A stretch of 64,000 nucleotides of DNA from Vulcanimicrobiota bacterium (GTDB taxonomy: Bacteria > Vulcanimicrobiota > Vulcanimicrobiia > Vulcanimicrobiales > Vulcanimicrobiaceae): contig JAAXCW010000004.1 of assembly GCA_013036095.1 (NCBI GenBank), positions 124,001 to 188,000 of the forward strand, read 5' to 3'. Position numbers and translations under genes: made by a program. The notes beneath the pieces are model-generated. The model made no database searches and was not told the DNA's origin. It worked only from the letters and a program-made list of their open reading frames with translations. Shown piece after piece: positions 26,276 through 35,105 of this stretch. Numbering within the stretch: the stretch's first letter is position 1; each line of letters opens with the position of its first letter.

Positions 26276-27056
26276 CGTAAGCGTCGGCTTCGACTCGGTC
26301 GTCGCGCGTTATCCGCAAGCCGACCGCAATGCGGTCGACGGCGTCTCTTTCGAAATTCCGGCGGGGAGTTTTACGGTTCTGCTCGGGCCGTCGGGCTGCG
26401 GAAAGAGCACCCTGATGCGCACCGTCAACCGATTGGTGACGCCGGCGAGCGGAACGGTGACCGTCGGCGGCCGCGACGTCGCTTCGATCGAGCCGACCCA
26501 GCTGCGCCGTGCAACCGGCTACGTGATCCAGGCCGTCGGGCTCTTCGCGCACATGACCGTGGCGCAAAACATCGCCGTCGTTCCCGAGCTTCTGCATTGG
26601 GGTCGCGAGCGCATCGCGCGGCGCGCGGACGAACTGCTCGAACTGGTCCAACTCGATCCGCAGCGTTACCGCTCGCGCTTTCCCCGCGAGCTTTCCGGCG
26701 GCGAGCAGCAGCGCGTAGGCGTCGCCCGCGCGATTGCCGCGGAACCGCAGGTGCTGCTCATGGACGAGCCGTTCGGCGCGGTTGACGCAATCGCGCGCCG
26801 GTCGCTGCAAGAGGAAATGCTGCGGATCGTGCGCACGCTGCAAACGACGGTGCTCTTCGTCACGCACGACGTAGAGGAAGCGCTGCGCCTGGCCGACCGC
26901 ATCGCCGTGATGCGCGACGGCAAACTGCTGCAATACGCAGCGCCGGATGAGATGCTGCGCGCGCCCGCTAACCCGTACATCGCGCAACTCTTCGCCGTAA
27001 ACGCGGATCTGCGGCGGTACGATACGCTGCGAAACGCTCTGGGCCAAGAACGTTGA
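26271..27056 (+). CDS. Osmoprotectant ABC transporter ATP-binding protein (probable ATT start)
   Basis: This 261-residue ATPase drives the transporter. Walker A is GPSGCGKST, the signature is LSGGEQQRVGVARAIA, Walker B is VLLMDEPFGAVD, and the switch His is in FVTHDVEEA. The first ATG (26415) lies just after Walker A and cannot be the real start. The frame opens naturally as I-S-V-S-V-G-F-D-S-V-V-A-R-Y-P from ATT 26271; no ATG, GTG or TTG exists in frame upstream for at least 45 bases. GGAG sits 7 bases before ATT. The ATT overlaps the preceding stop. A sequencing error is the alternative explanation. Confidence 0.93.
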   Translation: MSVSVGFDSVVARYPQADRNAVDGVSFEIPAGSFTVLLGPSGCGKSTLMRTVNRLVTPASGTVTVGGRDVASIEPTQLRRATGYVIQAVGLFAHMTVAQNIAVVPELLHWGRERIARRADELLELVQLDPQRYRSRFPRELSGGEQQRVGVARAIAAEPQVLLMDEPFGAVDAIARRSLQEEMLRIVRTLQTTVLFVTHDVEEALRLADRIAVMRDGKLLQYAAPDEMLRAPANPYIAQLFAVNADLRRYDTLRNALGQER

Positions 27057-27676
27057 GTTACCTCTTCTCGCACTGGCGCCTTATCGGCGTGCTGACGCTT
27101 CAGCACCTCGGGCTCGTCTTTGCGGCGCTCGCCATCGCGCTCGTTATCGCGCTTCCGCTGGGAATCTTCGCTGCGCGCGTGCCGCGCGTTTCGGCGCTGC
27201 TCTTGGGTTTGCTCGGGGCGGTCTACGCCATTCCGTCGCTGGCGCTGCTCGCCGTCTTCGTGCGGTACTTCGGATTAGGCGCGGCGCCCGTTATCATCGT
27301 GCTCGCGGCCTACGCGCAGTTCATTCTCGTACGCAACATCGCCGCGGCGCTGCGCGCCGTGCCCCGCGCGCAACTCGATGCAGCGCGCGGCATCGGCATG
27401 TCCAGCCGGCAGCGTTTTTGGCGCGTCGAGCTGCCGCTCGCATCGCCGGTGATGATCGGCGGCCTGCGCCTGGCGACCGTGGCGCTGATCGCAATTGCGA
27501 CGCTGGGCGGATACGTCGGCGCCGGCGGCTTAGGCAACGAAATATTTTTTGGGCTGCAGCGCCGCTATCTGGAGCAGACCCTCGCGGGAAGCATTCCCGC
27601 CGCGCTGCTCGCGATTGCCGCCGACGCCGCCTTTCGCGCGCTGGAACGCGCGGCGACGCGGCGCACCGCGGGGTAG
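27053..27676 (+). CDS. Osmoprotectant-type ABC permease, second copy
   Basis: This 207-residue membrane protein has about six helices with the coupling loop GIGMSSRQRFWRVELPLASPVMIGG and the end motif YVGAGGLGNEIFFGLQ. It starts at TTG 27053, sharing TTGA with the ATPase stop. With the first permease it would form the OpuCB/OpuCD-type heterodimer. The gene order permease, binding protein, ATPase, permease is complete. Confidence 0.92.
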   Translation: MSYLFSHWRLIGVLTLQHLGLVFAALAIALVIALPLGIFAARVPRVSALLLGLLGAVYAIPSLALLAVFVRYFGLGAAPVIIVLAAYAQFILVRNIAAALRAVPRAQLDAARGIGMSSRQRFWRVELPLASPVMIGGLRLATVALIAIATLGGYVGAGGLGNEIFFGLQRRYLEQTLAGSIPAALLAIAADAAFRALERAATRRTAG

Positions 27677-27735
27677 GCAGCATGACACTTCCGCACGTAC
27701 TCGAAACTCCTGTCTTATAAAGGAGGCTCTTTATC

Positions 27736-28395
27736 ATGATAGAGCGTTCGCAATTTGACGTATTGTCCGCGCGCATCGAGGGTTTGGAACGGCAGTCGAA
27801 AGTTCTCAAACGGCTGCTGATGTGTTCGTTCGCGGGCTTTTTGGCACTCTTTGCCGGCGGTGCGACGATCGCGCAACAGAAGCAGATTGTCTTCTCCAAT
27901 GCGAACGGGAGCGTCCGCATCGGGAGTGCGGGATTCGGTCTCTACGACAAGTCGGGTAACCGCAGACTCATGCTCGGCTGGAACGGCGCGAATCAACCCG
28001 GAATCTATTTGGTCGACGGCAGCGGCGTTTACCGGGCGGGCGTTTACCTTTCCGATCAAGCGATGCCGGTCGTGCGCCTGTACGACCGCACGGGGGCCGT
28101 TAGCGCAAGCTTTGCCGAGAGTACGGCGGGAAGCCCGCTGCTCGATTTTTACGATTCAAACCACGTGGAACGCGAAGTTCTCGGAATAGATTCCAGCAAC
28201 GAACCCACGATGAAGCTCTTCGACGCAAGCCATACCGAACGCGGAATCTTCGCGCAGTCTACCGCCGACAATCCGGTTCTGAAGCTCTTCGACTCTTCCG
28301 GTACGCTGCGCGCATACTCCGGCGCGTACACCTCAGGCAGCTATGGGTTCTACGTTAACGACTCTTCCGGAACGACGACGTGGCAGTCGCAATAA
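27736..28395 (+). CDS. Membrane-anchored protein with tandem beta-type repeats
   Basis: This 219-residue protein has a short cytoplasmic coil (IERSQFDVLSARIEGLERQ), one transmembrane helix (about residues 30-46) and an outer part made of about five or more repeats of 23-24 residues. Each repeat follows P-x-x-x-x-[LF]-[YF]-D-x-[ST/N]-x-x-x-R, seen in VVRLYDRTGAVSASF, LLDFYDSNHVEREVL, TMKLFDASHTERGIF and VLKLFDSSGTLRAY. AAAGGAGG stands 9 bases before ATG. The repeats suggest a beta-helix or blade. I do not know the family. Confidence 0.72.
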   Translation: MIERSQFDVLSARIEGLERQSKVLKRLLMCSFAGFLALFAGGATIAQQKQIVFSNANGSVRIGSAGFGLYDKSGNRRLMLGWNGANQPGIYLVDGSGVYRAGVYLSDQAMPVVRLYDRTGAVSASFAESTAGSPLLDFYDSNHVEREVLGIDSSNEPTMKLFDASHTERGIFAQSTADNPVLKLFDSSGTLRAYSGAYTSGSYGFYVNDSSGTTTWQSQ

Positions 28396-28404
28396 ACGGC
28401 ATCG

Positions 28405-30474
28405 CTAGGGACGTAAGTAGCGCGCAAACCACTGCGCGAGTATATGCAAGCGCTCGACGCGGTGGATCGGCGAACCGGTGCGCGAGAGATCGTGGTTCTC
28501 GCCGGGAAAGACGACGTATTCGATCGGGCGGCCCAAGATCTTCGCCGCGTTGAACCATTGCAGGGTCTGATCGATCGGCGTGCGCGTATCTTCCTCTGAA
28601 TGGAGGATCAGCAGCGGCGTCACCGCGTTGGCGACGTACGAGATCGGCGACTGCTGCATGTACTGGTTGCCCGCCTGCCACGGCAGTCCCCACGAGTAGC
28701 GGCCCCCAAGCGCGTTGTCCGAGGCGAGATCCGCCGCGAGCTGTTCGGTCGCTACATTGCTGACGACGCGTTCGGCGATCGCCGCTTTGTAGCGATGCGT
28801 GTGACCGACGACCCAAAGCGTCGCGTATCCGCCGTAGCTTCCGCCTGCAACGCCGAGGCGGTTTGCGTCGACGTCCGGACGTTTCACGGCCGCGTCCATG
28901 ACGCGCTGCACGTCGTCGAACATCGCCGCTCCCCAATGTTTGGCGAGCGCCTCTTCAAAAGGATAGCCGAAGCCGACGCTTCCGCGCGGGTCGCTGAAGA
29001 CGACGTTGTATCCCTGTCCCGCCCAGAATTGCAGCTCGTGAAAAAAGGTCTCGCCGAACTGCGTTTGGGGACCGCCGTGAATATTCAGAATCGTCGGCCG
29101 GCGCCCACCCGCTTTTGGGCCAACGGCCGGCATGAACCACGCATGCACGGTGAAGCCTGCATCGTCGACCACCGTAAACGGCTGCGGTACCGAGAGTTGG
29201 AGCTGCGCGACGAGCGCATCGTTCATGCTCGTGATGCGCCGGCTCTCACCGGTCGAGAGATCCAAGATGTACACTTCGCGCGGGTGCGTGAAATCTGAAA
29301 GCGTGTAAGCGGCATAGCGTCCCGCCGCGTCCATGGAACAATCCGACGCTTCTCCGCTCGTCGTCAGCTTTTGTATCGCGCCGGTATTCGGATCGAGTTT
29401 CACTAGTGCGCTGTAGGCGGGCGCCTCGATGTTCGCGAGTACGAAGCCCCGGTTCGGGGCGAAATACGGTCCGCATAATCCGCCGGGCTCTCCCATGTCG
29501 GCCAGCACTGAATCGCCGAAATCGACCGTGTTCCCCGCGACGATCGTCTTGCGATCCGAACCGTCGGGGCGCGACTGCACGAGCGCGGGAAACTCCGCCG
29601 GATCGCGCACGCCGCCGCTGAAGAACCACAGATCGCCGCCGCGATCGAAATCGAGTAAATTGTTGGAAGGCTGATTCGAGACGAGCTTGCGTATCGCGCC
29701 GCCCGCGGCCGGAATCGTATAGACGTCGTTCGGACCGAGGCTTGGCGAACTGTAGCGCAGCGAGTCGAACGCGATCGTCTTATCGTCCGGCGACCAGCGC
29801 GGGTTGCCTTCGGCCCAGACTCCGCTCGTCAGCGCGCGCGCGCCGCTGCCGTCGGCGTTCATAACCCAAATGTGCGGATGGCGGTCGTAGGTATATCCGG
29901 CGCCGTTTGCTTCGAAATGCATCCGGTCGATCACGCGCACGTCGCTCTTGGCCTGGTCTTTTTTGGCCGTAAAGCCGGCGGCGGCGAAATTGATGTGCGC
30001 CGCAGGAGCCGGGTCGATCGAAACAACTCTAAAGGCGATGTGTTTTCCGTCATGCGAAAAAACCGCGCCGCTTGCGCCTTGCTTAATGCGGGTGAGCTGG
30101 CGCACGCTGCCGCTCGCGACGTCGTACACGAAGAGCTGGGCGCGTTCGCCTTTTTTCGCCGCACCGCGCGTGAACACGACCTCGCGGCTGTCGGGCGACC
30201 ACACCGGTCCGCCGTCGCGTCCGGTCGTTCCGAGCGCTTTGGGCGTGCCGCCGGACGAGGGAATGAGGTACAGATTCGTGTCGTACGTTTCTTTGGGGCC
30301 GTTGAGGCGCGTCGCCGAAAAAATGACGCGCGTACCATCGGGCGAGATCTGCGGTCCGGTAATGAACGTGAACTTGAAAAGATCCTCGGGCTGCACGGGA
30401 CGGGGCGCGGCCATCGCGGTCGCCGAAAGCGAGAATACCGCTGCGGCAAAGAGCGCGACGATTCGCGCGATCAT
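28405..30474 (-). CDS. Secreted S9-family (prolyl oligopeptidase-like) peptidase
   Basis: This 689-residue protein has a signal peptide (MIARIVALFAAAVFSLSATAMAA), a seven-bladed WD40-like beta-propeller (residues about 25-400) and an alpha/beta-hydrolase domain. The catalytic triad is Ser in GVAGGSYGGYATLW, Asp in SEEDTRTP and His in PGENHDLSRTG. It resembles dipeptidyl/acylaminoacyl peptidases and should act on peptides outside the inner membrane. ATG 30474 overlaps the egtD stop (ATGA). Confidence 0.92.
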   Translation of the reverse strand: MIARIVALFAAAVFSLSATAMAAPRPVQPEDLFKFTFITGPQISPDGTRVIFSATRLNGPKETYDTNLYLIPSSGGTPKALGTTGRDGGPVWSPDSREVVFTRGAAKKGERAQLFVYDVASGSVRQLTRIKQGASGAVFSHDGKHIAFRVVSIDPAPAAHINFAAAGFTAKKDQAKSDVRVIDRMHFEANGAGYTYDRHPHIWVMNADGSGARALTSGVWAEGNPRWSPDDKTIAFDSLRYSSPSLGPNDVYTIPAAGGAIRKLVSNQPSNNLLDFDRGGDLWFFSGGVRDPAEFPALVQSRPDGSDRKTIVAGNTVDFGDSVLADMGEPGGLCGPYFAPNRGFVLANIEAPAYSALVKLDPNTGAIQKLTTSGEASDCSMDAAGRYAAYTLSDFTHPREVYILDLSTGESRRITSMNDALVAQLQLSVPQPFTVVDDAGFTVHAWFMPAVGPKAGGRRPTILNIHGGPQTQFGETFFHELQFWAGQGYNVVFSDPRGSVGFGYPFEEALAKHWGAAMFDDVQRVMDAAVKRPDVDANRLGVAGGSYGGYATLWVVGHTHRYKAAIAERVVSNVATEQLAADLASDNALGGRYSWGLPWQAGNQYMQQSPISYVANAVTPLLILHSEEDTRTPIDQTLQWFNAAKILGRPIEYVVFPGENHDLSRTGSPIHRVERLHILAQWFARYLRP

Positions 30475-31478
30475 GATGCGAGCACCAAGAGGTTGACGCT
30501 GAAACGGCGCGCCTCGTCTTGCCACGTTCGCGCGACGTTCATGCCCGACGCGCGCGCCATCTCGCCGATGCCGTCGAGCGAATACTTGTAAGCCGACTCG
30601 GTGTGAATGCGTTCGCCTTTCTCAAAATGAATCTGCGCCCCGGTGTGCGCAAGCGCAACGTCTTGAGCGCTGTCCGCTTGCAGATACGAATGTAACCCGC
30701 CGGATTTCTCGTCATACTCCACGACGTGTTCGAAGCGCCCCGCATCAAAATTCGCGCCGAGCTCGCGGTTGATGCGCACTAAGAGGTTCTTGTTGAAAGC
30801 GGCGGTGACGCCGGCCGCGTCGTCGTAGGCGAGCCGAAGGTCACGTTCGTCTTTCTTGAGATCGGCGCCCAGCAGCAGACCGTCTCCGGGCTTGAGGAGC
30901 GCTGCGATGCGCGCCAGCAGCGCGGCAGCTTCTTTCGGTTCGTAATTCCCGATGTTGGATCCCATGAACATGAAGAGCACTTTCTGATCGCTGCGCCGCA
31001 AGTGCGGCGTATCGAGGATGGAAAAATAATCGGCGGCGTAACCGCAGACGCGCAACTCCGGATAACTTTCAACCAGTGAACCCGCTGACGCGAGCAACGC
31101 GTCCGCGGAGATATCGATCGGCGAATAACGCAGCGCGCGTTGAACGCGCAGCGTCTCTTCGATCAGAATACGCGTCTTGGCCGCGCTGCCGCTTCCGAGC
31201 TCGATGAACTCAACGGGATTGCCCAGGGCTCGCACGATCTCCCAACCCCACTCGCGCAAGATCGCCGTCTCCGCACGGGTTAAGTAGTACTCGGGCAGCT
31301 GTGTGATCGCATCGAAGAGCGCCGAACCGACCGCATCGTAGAAGTACTTGGAGTTCAGCCGCTTCGGGCTTGAGCCCAGACCGGCGGCGACGTCTTCGGC
31401 AAAGCTGGGCAGCCGCTCGGGCTGCGGCACAGTGACAATCTGAAGCCGGTCCATAGGAGCCGTTGTAGCCGCGGGCAT
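30471..31478 (-). CDS. egtD: L-histidine N-alpha-methyltransferase (EgtD)
   Basis: This 335-residue SAM-dependent enzyme makes hercynine (histidine betaine), the first step in ergothioneine synthesis. Family features are NSKYFYDAVGSALFDAITQLPEYYLTRAE-type N-terminal sequence (quoted in part: FDAITQLPEYYLTRAE), the SAM loop IELGSGSAAKT, YSPIDISADAL and FMFMGSNIGNYEP. The start at 31478 is preceded by GGGAGG 9 bases away; ATG 31454 is a second choice. No egtB or egtE lies nearby. The stop overlaps the S9 peptidase start. Confidence 0.93.
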   Translation of the reverse strand: MPAATTAPMDRLQIVTVPQPERLPSFAEDVAAGLGSSPKRLNSKYFYDAVGSALFDAITQLPEYYLTRAETAILREWGWEIVRALGNPVEFIELGSGSAAKTRILIEETLRVQRALRYSPIDISADALLASAGSLVESYPELRVCGYAADYFSILDTPHLRRSDQKVLFMFMGSNIGNYEPKEAAALLARIAALLKPGDGLLLGADLKKDERDLRLAYDDAAGVTAAFNKNLLVRINRELGANFDAGRFEHVVEYDEKSGGLHSYLQADSAQDVALAHTGAQIHFEKGERIHTESAYKYSLDGIGEMARASGMNVARTWQDEARRFSVNLLVLAS

Positions 31479-31509
31479 AAGTGAAAGCCTCCCGGGGAAG
31501 AGGAGAGCG

Positions 31510-32286
31510 ATGATAAGTCAGGCTGTGAATATTTCTGTCGACGGGTCGGAGATGGATTCCTATCTTGCGCGGCCTCCGTCCGGTTCCGGACCTCACCCGG
31601 CAGTCATCGTGTTGCAAGAGGTCTTCGGCGTGAACGCCGAGATGCGCCGCGTGACCGACATGCTGGCCGCGGCCGGATACGTCGGGCTTGCGATCAACTA
31701 TTACCACCGCACGCATCCAAACTTGGATCTCGCGTACGAAGAATCGTCGATGCAGACGGCGATGGAAGCGCGCAAGAGCGTCACGCGCGCGACGCTCTAT
31801 GCCGACTTGAACGCCGCGACCGCGTGGCTGAATCAACAGGATTTCGTGCGCGACGGCAAGATCGCGACCTGGGGATTCTGCATGGGCGGTTCGGTCGCGT
31901 TCCTGAGCGCTACGCTGCCCGGTATCGACGGCGCCATCTGCTTTTACGGCGGTTCGATCGCGAAGCCGTTTGGCAGCGGCGAACCGGGCGCGCTGGACGA
32001 GATCGAGAAGATTCGCGCGCCGTTGCTGTTATGCTTCGGGGCCGAAGACGGCGGAATTTCGCGCGACGATATCGATCGCATTCGCACGGCGCTCGACGCG
32101 CACGGTGTCACGTACCGTCTCGAAGTGTATCCCGGCGTCGGGCATGCATTTTTCCGGCAAGGCACCCCGCGCGCGGTCGCCGGTCAGGAACAGTACTCCG
32201 ACGAAGCGATCGCCAACGCCGTCGCCGACTCATGGAATATGGTACAGGCGTTCTTAGCGGACTGCTTCGAAAGCGTTACGTCTTAG
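31510..32286 (+). CDS. Dienelactone hydrolase family protein
   Basis: This 258-residue alpha/beta hydrolase has the DLH triad: Cys in GFCMGGSVAF, Asp in FGAEDGGI and His in PGVGHAFF. The Glu of the QEVFG motif (VLQEVFGVNAEMRR) that activates the Cys is also present. AGGAG precedes ATG 31510. The substrate is not evident; chlorocatechol genes are absent, so a general esterase role is likely. The 3' end overlaps the convergent lipoprotein gene by 11 bases. Confidence 0.93.
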   Translation: MISQAVNISVDGSEMDSYLARPPSGSGPHPAVIVLQEVFGVNAEMRRVTDMLAAAGYVGLAINYYHRTHPNLDLAYEESSMQTAMEARKSVTRATLYADLNAATAWLNQQDFVRDGKIATWGFCMGGSVAFLSATLPGIDGAICFYGGSIAKPFGSGEPGALDEIEKIRAPLLLCFGAEDGGISRDDIDRIRTALDAHGVTYRLEVYPGVGHAFFRQGTPRAVAGQEQYSDEAIANAVADSWNMVQAFLADCFESVTS

Positions 32287-32743
32287 CGGCGCAGAGAGAC
32301 CGGATGGCCGCTTCCGCTTCCGGATCGGGCCGATCGGATTGCGGTCGAAGATACATCGCTACGAAGCCGTCCTGACCCACCGTCGCGGAAACCATCTCCA
32401 TCGTTTGTTTTTGCCCGCTATGACCCGAACCGGTACCGCTGGCGAATTGCGCCTTCTGGTTTCCGCAGATCGTAATGGTCGACTGTTTCGTCATCGTCAT
32501 CGCATTTGAGCCGACTTGCGGAATGGTCCGGAGATCGATGTTCGCATTCGATCCGCGAACGAGCATGACCATCTGGTCTTGTTTGTTGTCGGCGGCCTTC
32601 TTGGTCCACATCTGCATCCGTCCCAGAATTGACGGCGTGGCGGCCCAGCCGGCCGGCGCTTTGAAATCGACGCCTGCCGTAACGCTGCCGCATCCGGCGA
32701 GCGCGGCAGATGCAAGAAGAACCGCTGCTAGAGCACGTTTCAT
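32276..32743 (-). CDS. Lipoprotein of unknown function
   Basis: This 155-residue protein has a lipoprotein signal (MKRALAAVLLASAALAGC, lipobox L-A-G-C). The mature part has no recognised domain; it contains two further Cys (TITICGNQ, IRSLCAAK) that may form a disulfide. The start ATG 32743 overlaps the lytic transglycosylase stop (ATGA). It probably sits on the outer or inner membrane facing the periplasm. Confidence 0.78.
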   Translation of the reverse strand: MKRALAAVLLASAALAGCGSVTAGVDFKAPAGWAATPSILGRMQMWTKKAADNKQDQMVMLVRGSNANIDLRTIPQVGSNAMTMTKQSTITICGNQKAQFASGTGSGHSGQKQTMEMVSATVGQDGFVAMYLRPQSDRPDPEAEAAIRSLCAAKT

Positions 32744-33423
32744 ACGTTCCGTATTGGCGTTTCGTACCCGGTAATCTTTGCCCAACGGTCGACGACGTCG
32801 TTAATATACTCGCGCGTTTCGGCGAACGGCGGGACGCCATGGTAGGCGCTCACCGCGCCGGGGCCGGCGTTGTATGCGGCCAGCGCCGCCGCAAACGGAT
32901 TGGCGTAGGTGGAATCGTAAAAGCGTTCGTACGATCCGAGCAGCGCCGCCGCGCCCGCAATCGCGGCGAACGGATCGCGCGGATCGATGCCCGCATCGGC
33001 GGCGGTCTCGGGCATGAACTGCGCAATGCCGATCGCACCCGCTGAAGAGATCGCGCGCGGATCGAATGCCGACTCTTGCAGCAGCGTTGCGGCCAGAAAC
33101 TCCGGCGGCAGGCCTTGCGCGCGCGCCGCGCGGACGGCCCAGCCCGCTAACAAGAGCGCGTCGACCGGCGCGATGTGCGTATTCGTGTGCAGGACGGCGC
33201 GCGCGATCGCGAGCGTTGCGCTGCGCGTGCGCGGCCCGTCTTGCAGGGGCCGCAATCCGTACAAAGCGTTCGCGTAGACGGGGGTGTGCCAAGACAGCGC
33301 GGCCTCGCTGACGGCGGGTATGAAGACTTCCGTGTTGGCCGCGGCGTTGCGGGCGGGTCCCGCGCACGCACAGATCGCCAAGCAAATTCCCGCGGCAACG
33401 CGAAGGCGGATCGTCGATGGCAT
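32740..33423 (-). CDS. Lytic transglycosylase (SLT domain)
   Basis: This 227-residue protein has a signal-like N-terminus (MPSTIRLRVAAGICLAICACA) and a Slt70-type catalytic domain. The catalytic Glu is in ATLLQESAFDP, followed by the family motifs SSAGAIGIAQFMPETA and AALAAYNAGPGAV. It cleaves peptidoglycan glycan strands. ATG 33423 fits the signal peptide; longer in-frame sequence lies within the opposite gene. Its 5' end overlaps the start of the divergent hydroxylase-like gene by 7 bases. Confidence 0.92.
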   Translation of the reverse strand: MPSTIRLRVAAGICLAICACAGPARNAAANTEVFIPAVSEAALSWHTPVYANALYGLRPLQDGPRTRSATLAIARAVLHTNTHIAPVDALLLAGWAVRAARAQGLPPEFLAATLLQESAFDPRAISSAGAIGIAQFMPETAADAGIDPRDPFAAIAGAAALLGSYERFYDSTYANPFAAALAAYNAGPGAVSAYHGVPPFAETREYINDVVDRWAKITGYETPIRNV

Positions 33424-33920
33424 TTCTGGTAGCGCTCGCAGTCCTGGGAGCCGGTGATTTTGGATCGACGTTCTTCTACCATGTGCCGCAGCACCTATGG
33501 TTTGCGCTTCACCTGCGCACGCATCACGATCGCCGGCGGTCGTACTGGGATCATGCGGTGCTGGCAACCGATCCCGCGGTGCTGCTCGACGGGTTTCTCG
33601 GAGCGCTCCCCTATCTGGCCGCGGCCGCACTCCTGTGGCACGTCTCCTGGACGGGGGCGCTGACCGGCCTGGCGCTGGGCCAACTGCACGTCTGGTGGCG
33701 GCATACCCGCGACCTCGGCTGGCGGACGCCGCCCTTCGTGCGCGCAGGCTGTGGGCTGCTTGGCATCGTCGTTCCCGAGGACCACGACGGCCATCACCGA
33801 AATCCAGCAACAGAGTTCGGCGACATTTTTCGCTTTTACGACGCCCCTGCGCGGGCGCTTTTGGCCGCACTCGCTCCCACTCGACGGCGCCGCGCCGCGC
33901 CCCCAGGAGTCAAAGTTTGA
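33417..33920 (+). CDS. Fatty acid hydroxylase-superfamily-like membrane protein
   Basis: This 167-residue protein has about four hydrophobic helices and histidine clusters like those of the di-iron hydroxylase/desaturase superfamily: ALHLRTHHDRR (H-x-x-x-H-H), QLHVWWRHTRD and PEDHDGHHRNPATEFGDIFRF (H-x-x-H-H near the end). The superfamily modifies lipids or carotenoids. Assignment rests on these motifs only. It starts at ATG 33417 and shares TTGA with the downstream glycosyltransferase, suggesting a joint lipid role. Confidence 0.7.
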   Translation: MAFLVALAVLGAGDFGSTFFYHVPQHLWFALHLRTHHDRRRSYWDHAVLATDPAVLLDGFLGALPYLAAAALLWHVSWTGALTGLALGQLHVWWRHTRDLGWRTPPFVRAGCGLLGIVVPEDHDGHHRNPATEFGDIFRFYDAPARALLAALAPTRRRRAAPPGVKV

Positions 33921-35104
33921 CCGAACGCGCCCTCTTTCTGATCTCCGACACGGGAGGCGGCCATCGCAGCGCCGCCAACGCGATTACGGTCGCGCTCGAC
34001 GAGCTGCGCGCGCCGGCGTTCGAGCACCGCATCGAGGACGTTGCCGCGCACTGTTCGTTCCCGCTCACGCAACTCGGATGGGGCTATTCGGCCGCGCTGC
34101 GTTACGCGCCGCCGGTTTACGGCGCTTTGTACTACGCAACCAATGGCCGCCGGCGCTACAAAGCACTGGTCCGTTTTTGCGAACCGCTGTATCGCGAAAG
34201 GCTGCGCGATCTTTTCCTCGATTACAAACCTAACGTCATCGTTTCGATCCATCCGCTGCTCAATCACGCGGCGCTCCGCGCGCGGGCGGACGCGGACATG
34301 CAGCACATTCCCATCGTGACCGTTATTACGGACCTCGGAAAAGTGCACGAGTCTTGGCTGACGCCGGAAGCCGACGCCATCGTCGTTCCGGCACGCGAAG
34401 TCTACGAACGCGCGCTTTCGCGCGGCGTCGATCCGAGCCGCCTGCGCATGCTCGGCCAGCCCATTCATCCGAAGTTCGACGACGTCACCGGCGGTAAAAC
34501 GCAGTTGCGCGCACAGCTGGGCCTGCCCAAAGACGCATTCATCACGCTGCTGATGGCCGGCGGCGAAGGCGGGGGGAAATTATTGCAGGCCGCGCTGCGG
34601 CTGGCCAAGGCGCGCATCCCGATGCATTTGGTCGTCGTCTGCGGACGTAACGAGACGATGCGCGCAAAGATCGAAGAGATGTCGCACAAACTTCCTACGC
34701 CGATGACGGTGATGGGATTTACCGATAAAATCCCGGAGTTGATGCGCGCCGCCGATCTGCTCGTCACGAAAGCCGGGCCGGGAACGCTGGCCGAGGCAAA
34801 CGCCGCGCAGCTACCGGTCGTCGTCTACGACTACGTTCCGGGGCAAGAACGAGGCAACGTGGATTTCGTGCGCGACAACGGCATCGGCATCGTCGCCATC
34901 AACAGCATTGCGGAGATCGTCCGTGCGGTTGACGGCCTGGTGCGCAACCCGCGCCGTTTGGAAGCGATGCAGCGCAATCAAGAACTGATCGCTCCCAAAC
35001 GCAGTTCGCGGCGCATCGCCGCGCTGATCGCGCAAGTAGCTTTGCGCGGCACGATTCCGTCCGATGACGAATACGTGCCGCTGCGCGAAGCCGCCGTCGT
35101 TTAA
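33917..35104 (+). CDS. MGDG-synthase/UgtP-like glycosyltransferase
   Basis: This 395-residue protein has the two-domain GT28 architecture. Its N-terminus reads LISDTGGGHRSAANAI, the signature of monogalactosyl-diacylglycerol synthases and UgtP, and the C-terminal half has MGFTDKIPELMRAADLLVTKAGPGTLAEA, the sugar-nucleotide site. It should glycosylate diacylglycerol. It starts at TTG 33917, coupled to the hydroxylase-like gene. The acceptor and sugar are inferred from family only. Confidence 0.9.
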   Translation: MTERALFLISDTGGGHRSAANAITVALDELRAPAFEHRIEDVAAHCSFPLTQLGWGYSAALRYAPPVYGALYYATNGRRRYKALVRFCEPLYRERLRDLFLDYKPNVIVSIHPLLNHAALRARADADMQHIPIVTVITDLGKVHESWLTPEADAIVVPAREVYERALSRGVDPSRLRMLGQPIHPKFDDVTGGKTQLRAQLGLPKDAFITLLMAGGEGGGKLLQAALRLAKARIPMHLVVVCGRNETMRAKIEEMSHKLPTPMTVMGFTDKIPELMRAADLLVTKAGPGTLAEANAAQLPVVVYDYVPGQERGNVDFVRDNGIGIVAINSIAEIVRAVDGLVRNPRRLEAMQRNQELIAPKRSSRRIAALIAQVALRGTIPSDDEYVPLREAAVV

Positions 35105-35105
35105 C

